Below, one piece after another: positions 26,936-40,400 of a stretch of DNA of 64,000 nt. Source of the stretch: Cardinalis cardinalis (Eukaryota; Chordata; Aves; Passeriformes; Cardinalidae); assembly GCA_014549065.1 (NCBI GenBank), contig JACDOX010000030.1, positions 4,785,959-4,849,958 of the forward strand, written 5' to 3'. Below the pieces are notes generated by a model. It did not search any database, was not told where the DNA came from, and saw only the letters and a program-made list of their open reading frames with translations. The position numbers and the translations under genes are program-made. Within the stretch, counting starts at the first letter, position 1. Each line of letters starts with the position of its first letter.

Positions 26936-27008
26936 AATAACTTTTAGGTAGCCAGAAACTGCTTTTCCTTCTGTCTCTAATGAAATCACATCAACCAAAG
27001 TCCATCCC

Positions 27009-27389
27009 TGTGCCTGTGTTCACAGGGGTCCCAGGATGAGGGAAGAGACGAGGATCTGACNCCATGTTTCAGAAGGTTTGATTTGTTATTTTATGATATA
27101 TATTATATTAGAACTATACTAAAAGAATAGAAGAAAGGATTTCATCAGAAGGCTNGCTAAGAATAGAAAAGGAAAGAATGATAACAAAGGCTTGTGGCTC
27201 GGACAGAGAGTCCAGNTGACTGTGANTGGCCATTGATTAGAAACANCNNNATGNNACCAATCCCAGATCCACCTTTTGCNTTCTACAGCAGCAGATAACC
27301 ATTGTTCACCTTTTGTTTCTGAGGCCTCTCAGCTTCTCAGGAGGAAAAAATCCTAAAAAAAGGATTTTTCCTAAAAGATGTCTGTAACA
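27009..27389 (-). mobile_element. solo LTR of the same endogenous-retrovirus family, - strand
   Basis: A 381-bp unit that is the inverted relative of the LTR at 20830. On the minus strand it starts TGTTACAGACATC and ends CACAGGCACA. A perfect 6-bp target-site duplication CATCCC lies at 27003-27008 and 27390-27395. The AATAAA of the sister LTR reads AACAAA here. About eleven N fall inside the unit, clustered at 27246-27255, far above the local average, as expected where reads from many copies disagree. No internal retroviral region is attached. Confidence 0.9.
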
Positions 27390-27395
27390 CATCCC

Positions 27396-28260
27396 TNCCT
27401 TCACTGCCCGGGGCTGCTTAGCTTCATGACCAGCTCCAGAAATCCATCTCCTGTTCCATCCTGTGTCTGCACAGAGCAGCACCACATCTCCAGCAGGATC
27501 AGAGCTGTTTGGTTCTCAGGTGCTTTGCTGGTGTAGGGCTGTGCTAGCAAACACAGAGATTGCCATGCCTGCACAAACCCCTTTGTCACAGAAAGTGATA
27601 GGAGCCTTCTTGAGCCAGGTCTCATAAGCTCTTGGAGGTCTATTTCTGACCCAAGATAGCTCAGCTACCTTTGGAGGTATGAAACCAGCAAGATGGCTTC
27701 TGTTGCAGTGTTGGAAACAAAAAGGTTTTAATAAAAGGCAAAAAACCAAACTCCTTACAGAGAAAACCCGANCCAGGTGGCAGAGGTTCTTACTCCTGGT
27801 NAAACACCTCATGAAAGTGATTANTTTCTTTGTTCTCTTCTTTTTCTAGTAAATTGTCCAAATGAGACTTTTTGGCTCCNGTCCAATTAGATATCCTTAA
27901 GTTTAAGGTGAANNCCCCNAAGCCTNTGAAATGCCTTTTTCACCTAATCAAGGAGAGAAACTTCTGGGCTTCTTTCCTTTTTAANGGGACAAAAGATAGT
28001 TTTGTCACTCCTTCAACAAGGGGCACATTCCTGTAACAGAATACAGCGTCTGAGGAGCATCTGCCACTTGGGAAAGCAGGCAGCAAATCCAACACGACAG
28101 AGTTTGTGGTTCTGAAAGGTCACTCCACTGAGAATTCCATTGACTCGCTGAGAAAAAACAGACACCCCTTAGCAAGGGCCTTAATAGCGCCTTTCCATTA
28201 GCACCTAGAATCCAAAGAATGAGGTCAGAATGGACATGGAGCATGTCTGGAACCCCATAA
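27396..28260 (-). mobile_element. probable LTR-retroelement-derived segment
   Basis: On the minus strand this stretch has an LTR-like 3' portion: TTTTGCCTTTTATTAAAACC (27725-27744) followed by TTTTTGTTTCCAACACT, a poly(A)-signal/R-U5-like arrangement. Nine N occur between 27772 and 27985, the same clustering as in the confirmed LTR next door, which suggests a multi-copy sequence. The minus frame at 28005-28244 is open for 79 codons but I cannot place it in gag, pol or env. I found no TG...CA boundaries with a matching duplication, so the limits are approximate. It could be an ERVL-type LTR or another dispersed repeat. Confidence 0.4.
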
Positions 28261-30976
28261 CGTGGCTTAAAGTGGTAAAGAAAAAAATTTTAAGGTTAAA
28301 ATTATTTTAAGTACCCCAAGAGTTAGTAACACACAGTTTCTGGACATGGGAGCCCTCACATTGAAAAATTCATGTGCAGAGGTGCAGGCATAGAGAACTA
28401 CATGAAGACAGGATAATATGGAAGGGGCCAAGGTACACAGGTCCTACTTTCAGCCTGTGTTCAGAGACTTCTCCCTCATCCTCTGTGCATGGGATGGCCA
28501 GCCATGGTTTGGAACAGCAGGGGTAAAGCTCCTGCTACCAAAGGACATTAACTGAGAGCTCACACTGAATTTTTTTTTAGTGGCTTTGCCAGCAATGAAA
28601 TGATTGCACAGGGTGAAAGTGACAGCATCAGACACTCAGTCCTGTGACATCCTTTGAGCTTGGAGTGGCTGATGAGAAGGAATGAGAGGAGGAGCTGATT
28701 TATGCTGCAGGGGAAGAATTCTGCTGCTGAAGCACTCCTCACATCAGAGGTGTGGGCCAGTGTGCCATGCCACAAATAGGGTAAAAAAAAAAGCCAAGGT
28801 GCCCACAGTCCCTACTTTACTTTTTGTTCTTTATCACCATTCATCAGGTGCTATGTCACATTTAATATTTTCCATTTGCTTTTGGCCAGTATGGTCTGGT
28901 ACTGCTAAACAGCAGAAACCTGTTGATTCTGGACTGCTAACTACTACTGGCTGGCACACTAAACTGTAGGGTGACTGAACTGTGGTGGAAGACAGACAGA
29001 ATTGTTTCCAATGTACACCTAAGGAGGCCCTCAGTAAAGCAAACATTGATTTTGGAGAAGGAATTTTTTTTTTTTTAACCTGTCTGCTGCCAGCAGGCTG
29101 TAAATAGGATCCCTATATTTTTCCCTGTTGATATTAACCCACATAGGAGCTCATCAGCAGCCTGCAAGGCAGTGGGAGCTGCTGAGCCCTGCTAGAAGCC
29201 ACACACACCTTGGGGCAGATGAGCTCTGTCANGGGCTGGGTACAAGGAGTGAAGGCAGCCTTGCAGCCCATGGGTGGCCTGTGACTGCTGGTTCATTGGG
29301 TTCATCCTGCCTGCATGGCCCAGCTCCTGCTGCTATAAATCATATAGGTACGAGTTTGTTCCTGGAGCAACTTGTTTGCTGTATTTATTTGGAAAATTTC
29401 AGTAACTGCGCTCACCACAGCCTCTCTTTCTGCTGCTGAATTTGCCATAACTGGGGCTCACTCAAGAATGCTCTGCCTTAACAGTGTGTGATTTCCCCTC
29501 ATGACTTCTGAACCACATTCTGAATAGATGTGCTGGTAAAGTGTGGTAAATACATGTCCAGATAAAGTGATAGTATCCCAGAAATAGCCCACTTCTCTAG
29601 AGACAGAATGCCATGGATTTGAGGCACCCTCAGACTAAAAAAGAGTTGGACATCCTGTCATCCTGTCCCCTTTCCCTCCTCCCCCAGTTTTAAGATCAGT
29701 GCAACACTTAGAACAGAAACCAATTTATTTTTAGTACAATCACATAGTCACTTCTGGTTTTATTTATATTTAAATTAAAACCAGGTTTTAGCTCTTCAGC
29801 TAACCCAGAATGCTAATGTTATTTAAGAAAGGGGGGGAAGAAAGAAAAGAAACAAAATAGGAAAAAGTTTAAAATAGCTAAATAATTAGTTTTGACCTGG
29901 AATCCACACTGAGAGGAAACAACAGCACGCTGTGATGGCTACAGGCTTAAGAAAGTTGGTNGGACAGCTATTCAGATGTGCTGTGCCTGTGCAGAAGGGC
30001 GTGGGTTACAGGAGACACGTGCATGCTGTGTGGCAGAGAAATAGTTAAAACACTCCTTGGGCTGAGTCAAATGCCCAGTGGTGCCTGTTTGGAACATTTT
30101 CCTTTGAGTCATTTTGTTTGAAATGTAATAAATGGCCGGTCAATCTGTTGTTAGAGCCTCTGTAGTTGTTGCCTGGAATATTATTCCAAAATGTTTACTC
30201 CACAGAGGTGTCTCATGAGCGGTACCTCTTACTCACATCTGTCACTTTTTTTGGGAGGGGTAACTTGAACTCTTTTTCTTTTTTCTCCCATCTCACAGAT
30301 GTTCAGACCAGCACGGCTGTTTCCTTCAGTCACCCTGTCACTGCATATGCACTTCCAAGGGGAATTCAGAGACAGATTTAAAAGTGATTGAAATGAGCAG
30401 AAAGATGACTTTAAGTCAAGTATATTCATAATTAAAAAATATTTCCAGTACAACCAAAGTGCTTGGGAAAAAGTGAAAAGATGAATTTCTGATTGTGGGG
30501 AGGTTTCAGTGAGAGATCCAGATCCTGAGATGCTGTGGGAGTCAGTGAGTGAAGAGCATTAACATAATAATCCCCACTACTCCTAAAATCCCGAATTCAT
30601 GATGTGTGAGTGTGTTTTAGTGGATTTTTTGAAAAGCCTGGTATGTGTGTGGGACAAAGGAAGCTCTATGTGGTTTATCTTTATGCAGCTATCCACTGTG
30701 GTCCATAAACAGCTGATGTACTCCTGCCACAAACTCCGCACAGCCTGGAACCAAAGGGGAGGTGCAAGGAATGTGGGAATGGAGTGTTTGACCTGAAACT
30801 TCAGGGTGTGCACTCTGCCAAATTCTTTTGGTGGGGAACTGTGAGCTGGGGCTCGTACTGCTGCACGGTGCTGGGGCACAGTGCTGGTTTGAACTGGGAA
30901 GAGCTTCAGCAGCATGGCAGGCACCAAACCATGGGATGTGCTTTGGCATACACAGAGGTGGGGGTTGCAGTGAGTT
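28261..30976. other. intergenic DNA, nothing recognised
   Basis: About 2.7 kb. A-rich and T-rich runs occur near 28779, 29067 and 29830. The patch around 29150-29340 is somewhat GC-richer with one N. No coding frame, RNA or transposon could be supported. Confidence 0.45.
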
Positions 30977-31592
30977 CATAGAATCAGAACTGTAGACTGT
31001 CCTGTGTTGGAAGGCACAAACAAGCATCATCCAGTCCAGCCCCTGGCCCTGCACAGACACCCCAACAATCCCTGCTCAGACACCCCGACAATCCCTGCAC
31101 AGACACTGCAACAATCCCTGCTCAGACACCCCGACAGTCCCTTCTCAGACAACCCAACAATCCCTGCTCAGACACCCCGACAATCCCTGCACAGACACCC
31201 CAACAATCCCTGCCCAGACACCCCGACAATCCCAGCCTGTGCCTCCCTGAGAGCGGTGTCCAAAGGCTCCCGCAGCTCTGGCAGCCTTGGGGCCGTGACC
31301 ATTCCCTGGGGAGCCTGGGCAGTGCCCGACACCCTCTGGGGGAAGAACCTTTCCCTGATCTCCAGCCTGACCCTGCCCTGACCCAGCTCCAGCCGTTCCC
31401 TGGCTCCTGTCCCTGGTCCCAGAGAGCAGAGCTCAGGGCTGCCCCTCCTGTTCCCCTCGTGAGGAAGCTGCAGAACTGTTGTGAGCTCTGATCTGTCTCC
31501 TCTACCTGAACAAGCCNAGTGACGTCAGGTACTCCTCATATTGTTTCTCCTCTAGCCCTTCACCATCTTCATAAGTCTCCTTTGGNTGCTGG
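30977..31592 (-). mobile_element. CR1 LINE 3' fragment carrying an internal minisatellite
   Basis: A minus-strand CR1. The octamer complement CATAGAAT is exact at 30977-30984, followed by GTTGGAAGGCACAAAC and CATCCAGTCCAGCCCCTGGC. After the tandem array at 31054-31237 normal CR1 order resumes: TGAGAGCGGTGTCCAAAGGC, GGGAAGAACCTTTCCCTGAT, and TAGCCCTTCACCATCTTCAT, ending near 31592. It is longer and more GC-rich than the other CR1 copies here, and the only one with an amplified segment. The open frame over 31004-31381 is produced by the array and is not a gene. Confidence 0.92.
31054..31237. repeat. 23-bp minisatellite, eight units, inside CR1
   Basis: Units start at 31054, 31077, 31100, 31123, 31146, 31169, 31192 and 31215, exactly 23 bases apart. 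The consensus is roughly CAGACACCCCRACAATCCCT plus GCW. Variation is by substitution only (for example ACTGC, AACCC, CAGTCCCTTC). The sequence derives from a normal CR1 segment present once in the copy at 62368-62480. Confidence 0.97.
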
Positions 31593-34500
31593 AATTAGCT
31601 GGCAGCTTCTGAGAGTCTGACTCTGCCTGTGAGGACTAACATACACTCCTCAGAGCTGCTGCAATCCCTCCAGGTCTCCCTCCTCTCTGCCCTCAGTGAG
31701 GTTGGATTTATCATCTCCTCTTCAATTCATAGACTTGGGTATGATAGCTGTTTTGGGAAAAAGGTGAATTGTCTGCAAAGGTGTGCACGGGACTCTGAAG
31801 GAAAGTACTCCATTGCTATCCCTCATGGCATAAATATCACTTTATTCTTTTGATTTCTTNAAAGCTCCTCAGATTCATTCTTGCAGAGACCACTGCTGTG
31901 GCAGGAGTGAAGAACGATGCCATCTAAGCTCTCCTGCTCAGAGACATGTGCTGAGCAATGAAGTTTTTTCAAGAGCACATACTCTCCAAAGAGACTGAAC
32001 AGAAACCCCTCTGTCTCCACTACAGCATCCCACAAAATCTCATCTGGGTGAGTTGATTGCAATCAGGTTTTGATCTGGCTGTGATCACCCAACCAGTTTG
32101 TACTACGTCCATTCACTTGCTGTCTTAAGCCATTTTCATTGAGAATTTGTTTTGCATATGGAATCAATCTGGTAAGTGTCGCTTCAGAGAAGCTTTGATT
32201 TGCACTTTATACCAGGAGCTGTGTTTGATTAACTGTCTTTTGGTAAAGTACTGGGGGAAAACTTTCCCTTTCCCAGCGAATAGAATGTAATTNGCTGAGG
32301 AATTAATTTTTCTTGTGTTTTTTAAAAATGCTGTTTTTTTCATGCTGTCAACTAGGGTCTCATCTTGATGTCTCAGACATTTTAAAGCACTGCATCAGCC
32401 TGTGCAGATGTACTGGATGCCAACATCACACTTCACCTGGTCTGTCAGAGTCCTAGAGTGGGTGTGACAGGGGATATCCTCTGGGTCAGCTGGCAGATGT
32501 TCCCACAGCCTTCACTCCCAGGCCTGGGAGAGTTATGGGCTGCCTGTAGCACAGGGGATCAAGAGTTGGTGTTAGTTTACACAGGGACTCTGGGGNGTAA
32601 ACAGAAGGTCCTCACATGAACAGACCATGGAAGGTATGAGTGGGAAAGTGCTGGGATGTGTCCTGACACCCACCGTGAGAGTGATGGGGTGCTACAGTCT
32701 TGCTGGGATGGGGAGAAGTGAGTTCCTTGGAAGTATCCCAGGGTCACATCATCTGGCTGTACTTGCAGCACAGGACTGTGAACTTTCTCTGGTACTTTGC
32801 TTCTGGGCAAAAACTGGGCATTATAGAGAAATCTGATTCTGGGTGAGGAACTTGTGTGAGGTATGAAGGCTGTGATGTGGCAAGCAGTGATAAAGCAGTC
32901 TGACATCCTGAAAGATGCACACCTGGAGTGAGACATCTGTCTGCTTGGAACTTGGAGTGGCTGCAATCTTCCTGTATCAGGAAAAAGGGGGGAGGAAGTG
33001 ATGCATTTGACTCTATTTTGTCAGAAGTTTAAATATTTACTTTATTATGCTCTCTTATTCTGTACTATATTACACTACATTTAAACTGAATTTGTACAAG
33101 CATTCAACTCAACTCAACTGCTCAGAATTTNGTGGCTGTCAGCTGACAGTGCTGACACACACACATGGATTCTATTGGTCAGTGAACCAGAACACTTATC
33201 CTAGAATCTAATTCCTAATTCCCCTCAGGTAAACAGCTTTCTACAATGCATTCCACTTGTGAACAACACANGAGCAGTAAATGAGGTAAGAACTGTTTTT
33301 TCTTTCTCTGAGGTTCAGAGAATGTGAATCCCAGAGATATTCTTGGGAAGTTGTGCCTTGCTTTTCTCTGTGAAGAGAAATGTGGCTACATTCCTNGGCT
33401 GCAAGGACTGCTGAGAGGATGAACATTTCCCAGCCTCTTAACCAGTGTCCCATGGCTTCTCGTCCCCCCAAACCCTTCCCTTTACCTAAAGCAATCAAGC
33501 AAACGTCTGCTGTCAGTTCTGAGTTTTAGGAAAATGTCTAGCAACTGACAGGAAGCAGTTTGTGACCTCATCTGGCAACAAATAAAAGCCAGTTCTAAAA
33601 ACAGCATTTAAAACAGTGAAGTTTAATTGATATCTGCCAGAGAAGGACACACACAAACTTTGTTTAAGTATAACCTGATTGTCAGCATGAAGGAATTTGG
33701 AGATGTTTTGACATATGTGACATTATGTAATGAAAGTGTTGAATGTGAAGTGAGAAGACACATTTTTTTTGGGAAAAATTCCCTATTTTTGTTTAAATAA
33801 CCAGACAAAATTTAACACTACAGTAATGTCCTCCTCGTCTTTTCCTTTCCATAGTTTTGTTCCATGCCTCTGTTTACATTCCCGTCAATCTGAGCGAGCT
33901 TATGGTTGAAGTCATTACCTGAGTGTCCTTTTTTGTGTAAGAAGGAGCAATGTAATTGTCAATTATGGGTTTGTTAACGAAACATCTGAAACTTCCATGA
34001 GTCATTAGGAGGCAGGATGGACAGATGTGTATCCTTAGGGGAAAAAGTCAGAAAATGTGGCCAGCATCATTTAAAGCATAAATGTGACATTCTGGAAGAA
34101 TATTCAGNGGGGACAACTGCTTGAGGGTTGGCTGAGCTTTCCTCAATGCTGGATTTGGGTTNATAGAGTAGGAAGAAGATGATTTTCTGTCAACATTATG
34201 TCCCTCTGGCTNTAACTGGTGCTTACTTGGAGGTAGGAATGAGTTTGGGTGGCATTTGTGCAGCTTAAATAAGTGCTTTGTTAAATCATTCTGGCCCAAA
34301 TTTCCTTTTTAACTGTAGTCTTCTCTGAGGACAACCAGAAAGCAAAGCATTTTAAACAATCTTGTCTTTCTAGTCTCATTTACTGCTGTCTCCACATGGC
34401 TCCAGTTAGGTGGCAGGTTCTGTATTNGGGAAGGTCTTAACTTTCCTTAGAACAGCCACTATCCCCCTTGTCCCACGATGAAGAACAGTGCAAAGGGACT

Positions 34501-34711
34501 ATTCATGTCATTTAGAGAATGCTTCAGGGTCTGATATGCTGAGTTCTAAGGGTAAAGAGTAATAGTAAAAGCTTACTCAGTTTTCCCATTCANCTGTATC
34601 TCACAATATCTCATAACTCATTATGATTCTGCAAGAGGCTGTTTTGAGGGCCTGATGAAGATCAGGGCATTCAGCATTCCTCTCCTTCCTGTTGCCCACA
34701 ATGTCAGGCCC
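31593..34711. other. intergenic DNA
   Basis: About 3.1 kb without a supported gene. It holds a perfect 14-bp palindrome CTGTCAGCTGACAG (33136-33149, containing an E-box CAGCTG), a CAACT run at 33103-33119, and a short (CA)n at 33153-33163. N frequency rises to about one per 250 bases from here on. Confidence 0.45.
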
Positions 34712-35345
34712 NATTGTAGAAAGCAATGAAGCTGGGCAGACAAAACATTCCCTTGGTAAATCCATTCCAGCTCCCTCTAGTTATTTTCTCACCCTTCATG
34801 TGTTTAAAAAGTAGCTTCTCAGAGCATTTGCCACCGGTTTTCACAAGGACAGANGCTATGATGGCCAGCTACAAATACCCTGGGTCATTCTTACCCTTTT
34901 TTGGGGTCAGTGCAACACCTGCCTTTTGCCAGGCATTAGGAATTTTCCCTCACTNCCAGAACCTGCCAAAGAGGATAGAAATGAGCTCCTCAGTGACATC
35001 AGCCAGCTCCTTTAGCAGGCTGGGATGCCCCTGATGTGTTGTGCTGGACCTGCCTCTGTTGGGTGAGAGGATCCCCAGCTCTTTTTCCTGTGAGTACTGA
35101 CAGACTGTAATAGGAGGCTCAGAAATTCAGGAGGTCACAAGTCTCACATGTGAAACGTCAGCTGTGAATTGCATCTTTTTCCAGTAGCTTGTCACTAGGA
35201 CCCTGAACCCACTCAGCAATGGATTCACTCTGTCTTTGCCCTTTCTTCCACCAATGTACGNAAAAAACTTTCTCATTCTTACCTTCCTTGATAGTTTCAA
35301 CCCCATCTGAGCTTTGGCTTTGTCCTGGCTGCATTCCTACTCATG
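34712..35345 (-). mobile_element. decayed CR1 ORF2 (reverse transcriptase) fragment
   Basis: Read on the minus strand, in broken frames, successive pieces resemble CR1 ORF2. First comes a KAKAQMGLKLS-like stretch (about 35290-35330) with a following YIGGRKG-like piece, the region before the RT domain. Next is ELADVTEELISILFGRFW (about 34960-35010), then a DPG-Y-ASS-like segment (about 34860-34890), and last a GFTKG-like word (about 34750), as in the CR1 reverse transcriptase. Frameshifts and stops make it non-functional. It is older and more diverged than the 3' tail copies in this window and is not joined to a recognisable 3' end. Resemblance is judged from remembered family motifs. Confidence 0.72.
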
Positions 35346-38300
35346 CAATTCACACATGAGTAATCTTAGCATTTTTGCCATTCACCTTTTACAGTTTTTG
35401 TTGTTTACATTGCCAGTCCTATCAAGCTGTACCAAGTTTACAGAAATAGAACAGAAAAAATCCTAAGTGACTCATTTAATTCAGGGATGCTTAAATGGCA
35501 GCCCATATAAAACTGCAAGTGAGTTTTATTTGGTTTAGCCTTGTCTCCTCCACCTCCAAGAAATGAATCTATTCAAGTTCAAACCACACAGAGGGATTTT
35601 CTCTGTGNGACTGATGGTGAGGAATAATGTACAGATCCCAGATTAAAGCAGGAGTGCTTTAATTTACACGAGATACTGTGAAAATCCACTGCTGTGGCTT
35701 TACTGTGCTGGCCCCTGAGACACCCAGGTAAACCTGAAGTGCAGCTGAGCATACAGAAGCTGATTATCTTTATCAAAATCCATCTCACACCCTGCACAAT
35801 CTGGTGTCCTCTGGAGTCTGGTTCAGAGGCAGTCAAACAAAGAGGTTTTCCCTGTTGTGATGGAAGTCCTGCTTTGAAACAGCTCAGNAAGGTCTAAGAA
35901 AGAGAGAGGGACTGACGTGGTCTCCCTTGGAGAGAGTGAGCTGCCTGACAGAGCCAGGGACTGGCTTGGAATAGCAGATGAAAGGATGTTATGATGTGTC
36001 AAGTAAGGCAAAGGAGACCCCAGGCAGATCTGATTTAGGCTCAGCTGTTAATCAAAAATTCTGGGGGAAATCCAAGCCTCCNGAGCTTGAACAGAAATAG
36101 AAAGGGCTGTTTCCTATTATGCAAGCACATAAAGCTGTGCTGAAGGGGAAATCCAACCGGAAAAGGGCTTTTCTCCCTATCCAGCTCNTAGATGGTGCTG
36201 GAGCACTGAGACACAGAGTGCTGGGCCCTTTTCTGGATCAGAGTAACCCATGGCATGAGTATAGAGACAGAAATACTCCANGGGTGTTCTGCTTGAAAAT
36301 CCCTTTCCATGAAACTTTCTAAAGAGTTTTTATCAGTCCTGATCAGGCCAGCTGTNACTTTAGACCCCTTCACATGCATAGGCCTCATCCAAAAACTGTC
36401 AAGATAAAGATGCTTGTTGACTTTAATGGGCTTTGAATCAAGCCTATAAAACAACCTGACATCTGCAGTAAATGCTCAGGCCTTAATGACTATTTTTCCC
36501 TGGGGTTTTGGAACATCATTCCAACATCTGGGAACCTTGCTTTTCCTGGTGTTTCCCATTTGGTAGAGAATTTTTAGCAGATTAAAAAGCATAAGCTGTA
36601 GGCCAATTGGTTCCTCACTTTCTGGGTTAGTTCAGTTTCTGCTGCAAATCAGAATGTCAAGTAATGTTTCCAGCTGTATTGGATATTCCAGAGAGTACAG
36701 AAAGCAAGGAAGATGACATTGTCACCTGTTAAATTGTGATTGCAGCTTCTCTCTTAGAGCAAATAATAAAAAGTCTGTGGCTGAGTCAATGGACCTGACA
36801 CCAACCAAAGGNTTGAGATGCTTTGCATGGCATAAACAGTGCATGTCCTTTTTGGCTTTCATCCTTTTAATTCTGCACTCTAGCAAGTCTGGGAATAGGA
36901 AACAACCACTTTTGTCCACAAAAGCCTGACCACACATACTCACAGCAGGAATTTTACCAGGTTTGTCTTTCACTGCCTCCTTCCGTAACAGCAGTGGTGA
37001 AAGGGCAAAGAAAGGAGTTTAACCACTTGGGTAAGCCTGGACAGAACCTCACAGACTGAAAGTGACCACTAAAACATAAAATGTCTACTGGGAGAAGAAG
37101 CTGGGAGGCTGAGGGCATTGCCAAAAGCAGCAGGGTAGGGAGATGCAAAGAGAAAGAGACTTTCCCCAGCCCAAACCCTGGAGCAGTTAAGGCTGAGGAG
37201 AACTGAAAGATAATTATGAAAAAGTTTAAGACTTGGGAAGAGGAGAACACCTATGCAGACCTTTTCTTTATNAATACCGTGGTCTATGTGCTACAAGCAT
37301 TTTGGTGAAGTGAGACTGGGCTTGTTTTTTTGATTCAGTGGTGCTCACAAGATTTAAAAGGGAAATGGCTTACAGGTTGGAAAATGGGAGCGCTATCTTG
37401 AAATCATGACCAGCCCCAAAATATTTGGTCCTTAAGTTTCCATTCATGGTCTCTAAGACAGCACTCAGGCCACAGCAAAAAAAGATCTGAGCTGTGGCTT
37501 ACCACAAACACTCCTTGAAATCCCAGCTAGCAGTCTGGCACTTTCTCTAGCCCACTTCTCACGTCTCCACGCCACTCATCTATCTGCTGATCATGTTAGA
37601 CATGAACAGCAGCCAGCACTCTCTCCATCTGGAATCTTGCATATGATTTTTAGAAAGGCTCCAACACAGACTCTGTTTCTTTTCTTTGTTTTTGTTTCTG
37701 CTTTGTTATTTTTTCCATGTCCAGATTCAGAGCGTGAGTGTTACTGTGGTTGCCTTTCTCACAATGACACTATCCTAATTAATTGGTACACTTCAGAAGC
37801 ATCAATGCCTGGTTTAGGGTAAATGAAGACCTCAGATTTAGAACATTTACATGCAAAANTGCGCCTGAAGTTTAAAGACGCAGCAGAGTAGAAATCTCTG
37901 GCCTAAACTTCTCTTTATGCAGGGATTTGCACAGAGTGCCAAACCAGAATCAAATTAGTTTCTTTAAGACTTAGATTTTCCCATGTTTTCTGTTACTCAA
38001 AGGTCATGATGTTTTTTAAATGTCTCTGCTGTTCCTGGGTTAGTTTCCTCTTCTGCAGCAACCTGTAGGGAAGTCATAATGTAGTGTTTATGATGACATC
38101 CCTTTCGTGCTGTGGAAAGAATTTTAATGTCATGAATTCCACCTTATGACTGGAGAGATGNGCTTGAACTGGAATCTCACAATCACACAATCCGAAACTC
38201 AGTGGAATTTGAATCCCCAGCTGACCTTACAGTTTAGGAGCCAAAACTCTGTTTTCATCCCTCATCTTCCAGCCTTTGAAACAGTTTAGATCTGTGATTC

Positions 38301-39689
38301 TCTGGCTCAAATGCCTAATGGTGGCTTCAGTGCCAGAAAAAAAATGGGAAAGAGAAAACGGGAAACATGGAGATAAATAGAATGCTTAAGTGGAGAAAAT
38401 CTAATTAAAAACTTTATAAAATAACAATCTACAACAATGAGAACCTAGTTCTCTATCTGTCCAGTTTGTCCAAGCACCTCCCTCTACGAAGTTCACCAGG
38501 AAATATTTTGGCTTTTTATGCAGATTGTCATTTTACCTACACACTTGTGCATTTTGCAGTGCCACAGCTTTCAGTACCTCACCCCAGACCATCTTTTAGC
38601 CTCAAANAAAATGACAGTAAGTTAAGGAAGGGCAGATATATCTCACCTTTACAAATGGGAGAACCACAGTGGGAAGAATTTAAACAGCAGACCTAAGCTC
38701 ACACTTGAAGACTGCAGCNGAGGAGGGACTCACTCTACCACTCTCTGTTCAAATGTCTATATGANGACACCAACATTTATTGCTAAATGCTTTCCATATG
38801 ATGTGCCAAGTGACCCAGAGTCACTGNGTTGTTTGGTTTTTTGGGGTTTTTTTAAAGAAAAATGTACTTAGAGAGACCCAGAAAAATCATTGAATAATGT
38901 ACCTACAGTCACACTCACTCTTCTGGGTACTTATCCATGTCTCTTCTGCTGAAGTTCATGTTCAAGTTCTTTATTCAATCATTTCTCCAGAACACTAAAT
39001 TCTGCAATTATTTGAATTAAATGTTAACACTGTTGGGAGAAAGATTTTGGAAGGAAATCTACTTTCCTCACAGGGAAAGCAGATTTTGCTTCGATCACAT
39101 TTTAACACATCAACATATTTTTAGTGCCATCATTCATTTTAATGGAGCTAATTGTCAAAGTGACCCACCCAGATTCCTGTTCTAACAGTACTGAGCATCT
39201 CGCTCATGTTTTAGTGTACATTTTTCTTTTATTCCAGTTAATTCTTTTGCATTGCCAGAATGGGGCACTGGACACCCATTCTTCACATCAAATTTTTTGC
39301 TCTTCCAGTGAGCCNGTTGCTGTAATGTAGTTTTCTAATTCCTGGATACGAAAGATTGTTTAAAGAGGGGTTAATTTTCCACCATGTTCACATTGCCATG
39401 ACTTTCATGTTGCTTTAACTTTAAAATTTTCCCTTTCCCGTTATGTTTTTCTAAAAGATGTAATTCATATAGAACTCAAGTGACCCTTTTTTAAATTAGC
39501 TTTTTGTTTTTCTCTGTAAAATATCACACACATTTCTGGTTTACTCAACTGTTTTTAGAAAAGTGATATATTCTGGTGTCCCTGGCATGTTACATAAGTT
39601 TCAGGTCTGAGCACAAAGACTCCATTTTGCAAAAATAAATGCATTCTCTTTCAACTCACGTCCGTAGGGTACCCCAAATGTACAGCACC

Positions 39690-40400
39690 TTGTTTACCGT
39701 GCCCTGACACAATATGTGGCTGTGCAACCCATGAACATGTTAGTTGAATGATTAACACACGTCCTTGATGCATCAATTAGCCTCATTAGGCTTGGCCCCT
39801 CGAATGATTGTGAGTGCTTGCTTGTACAGAATGTTCCTTGCCTGCCTTCAGAGAGGGAGGCCAGCCAGAGGAACTGCCTGTTTATTTTTGAACCCATGTA
39901 AAAGTAGACCAGGAGCAGACACTTCCTGCTGCAGGCTAGACCTGACAAAGAGGTCATCTTTGTTGCACATGGCTGAGGAATCACACCCCCTGCTGAAGAT
40001 NGGGGCTATATTTAGAAATAGGATAGAACTCCTCATTCTTGAAATTGTTTTAATTTCCATCTGAAGAGTCAGACTGCATGGCTAGGGAAAAGAAAAAAAA
40101 AAGAAAAAAAATTCTAGTAGGTTGCAGGGCCAGTGCAAGCTGCAAGCCTGTGTAAAAAGAAACCTGATGAAATTGCTTCTTGTGGTGGCTGACAGAATTT
40201 TGTCCTGGCAGCACCAATGTGCTAATCACTATAGGCTGACAAAGAGCCATTGCCCAAGAGCAGCCCATAATGGTCATGTAAATTTTACTTAAGTACATAC
40301 AATTACAAGAAATTGCCCAGAATTTTAACACACATTGTGCTGCCCTGTTTATAGAACAGTATAGATTTACTGGCTCCATTTTTCTACTGTAAATCAAAAG
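39690..40400. other. candidate conserved non-coding element
   Basis: The block combines homeodomain-like words (TTGAATGATTAACAC near 39744, GATGCATCAATTAG near 39767) with a mixed, non-repetitive composition on both sides of an A-rich tract. This texture is common in vertebrate enhancers but not proof of one. No coding frame is convincing. Confidence 0.2.

Larger units (their letters stand above)
21224..27002. other. intergenic DNA between the two solo LTRs
   Basis: About 5.8 kb without a supported gene. Visible items are a 10-bp tandem repeat at 24257, a T16 tract followed by CCACAG at 24683-24704 (acceptor-like, but followed by stops), an interrupted T tract near 25447, and a GC-richer block at 26460-26935. 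Several frames of 60-125 codons occur around 23500-24750 on both strands; none resembles a known family. Confidence 0.45.
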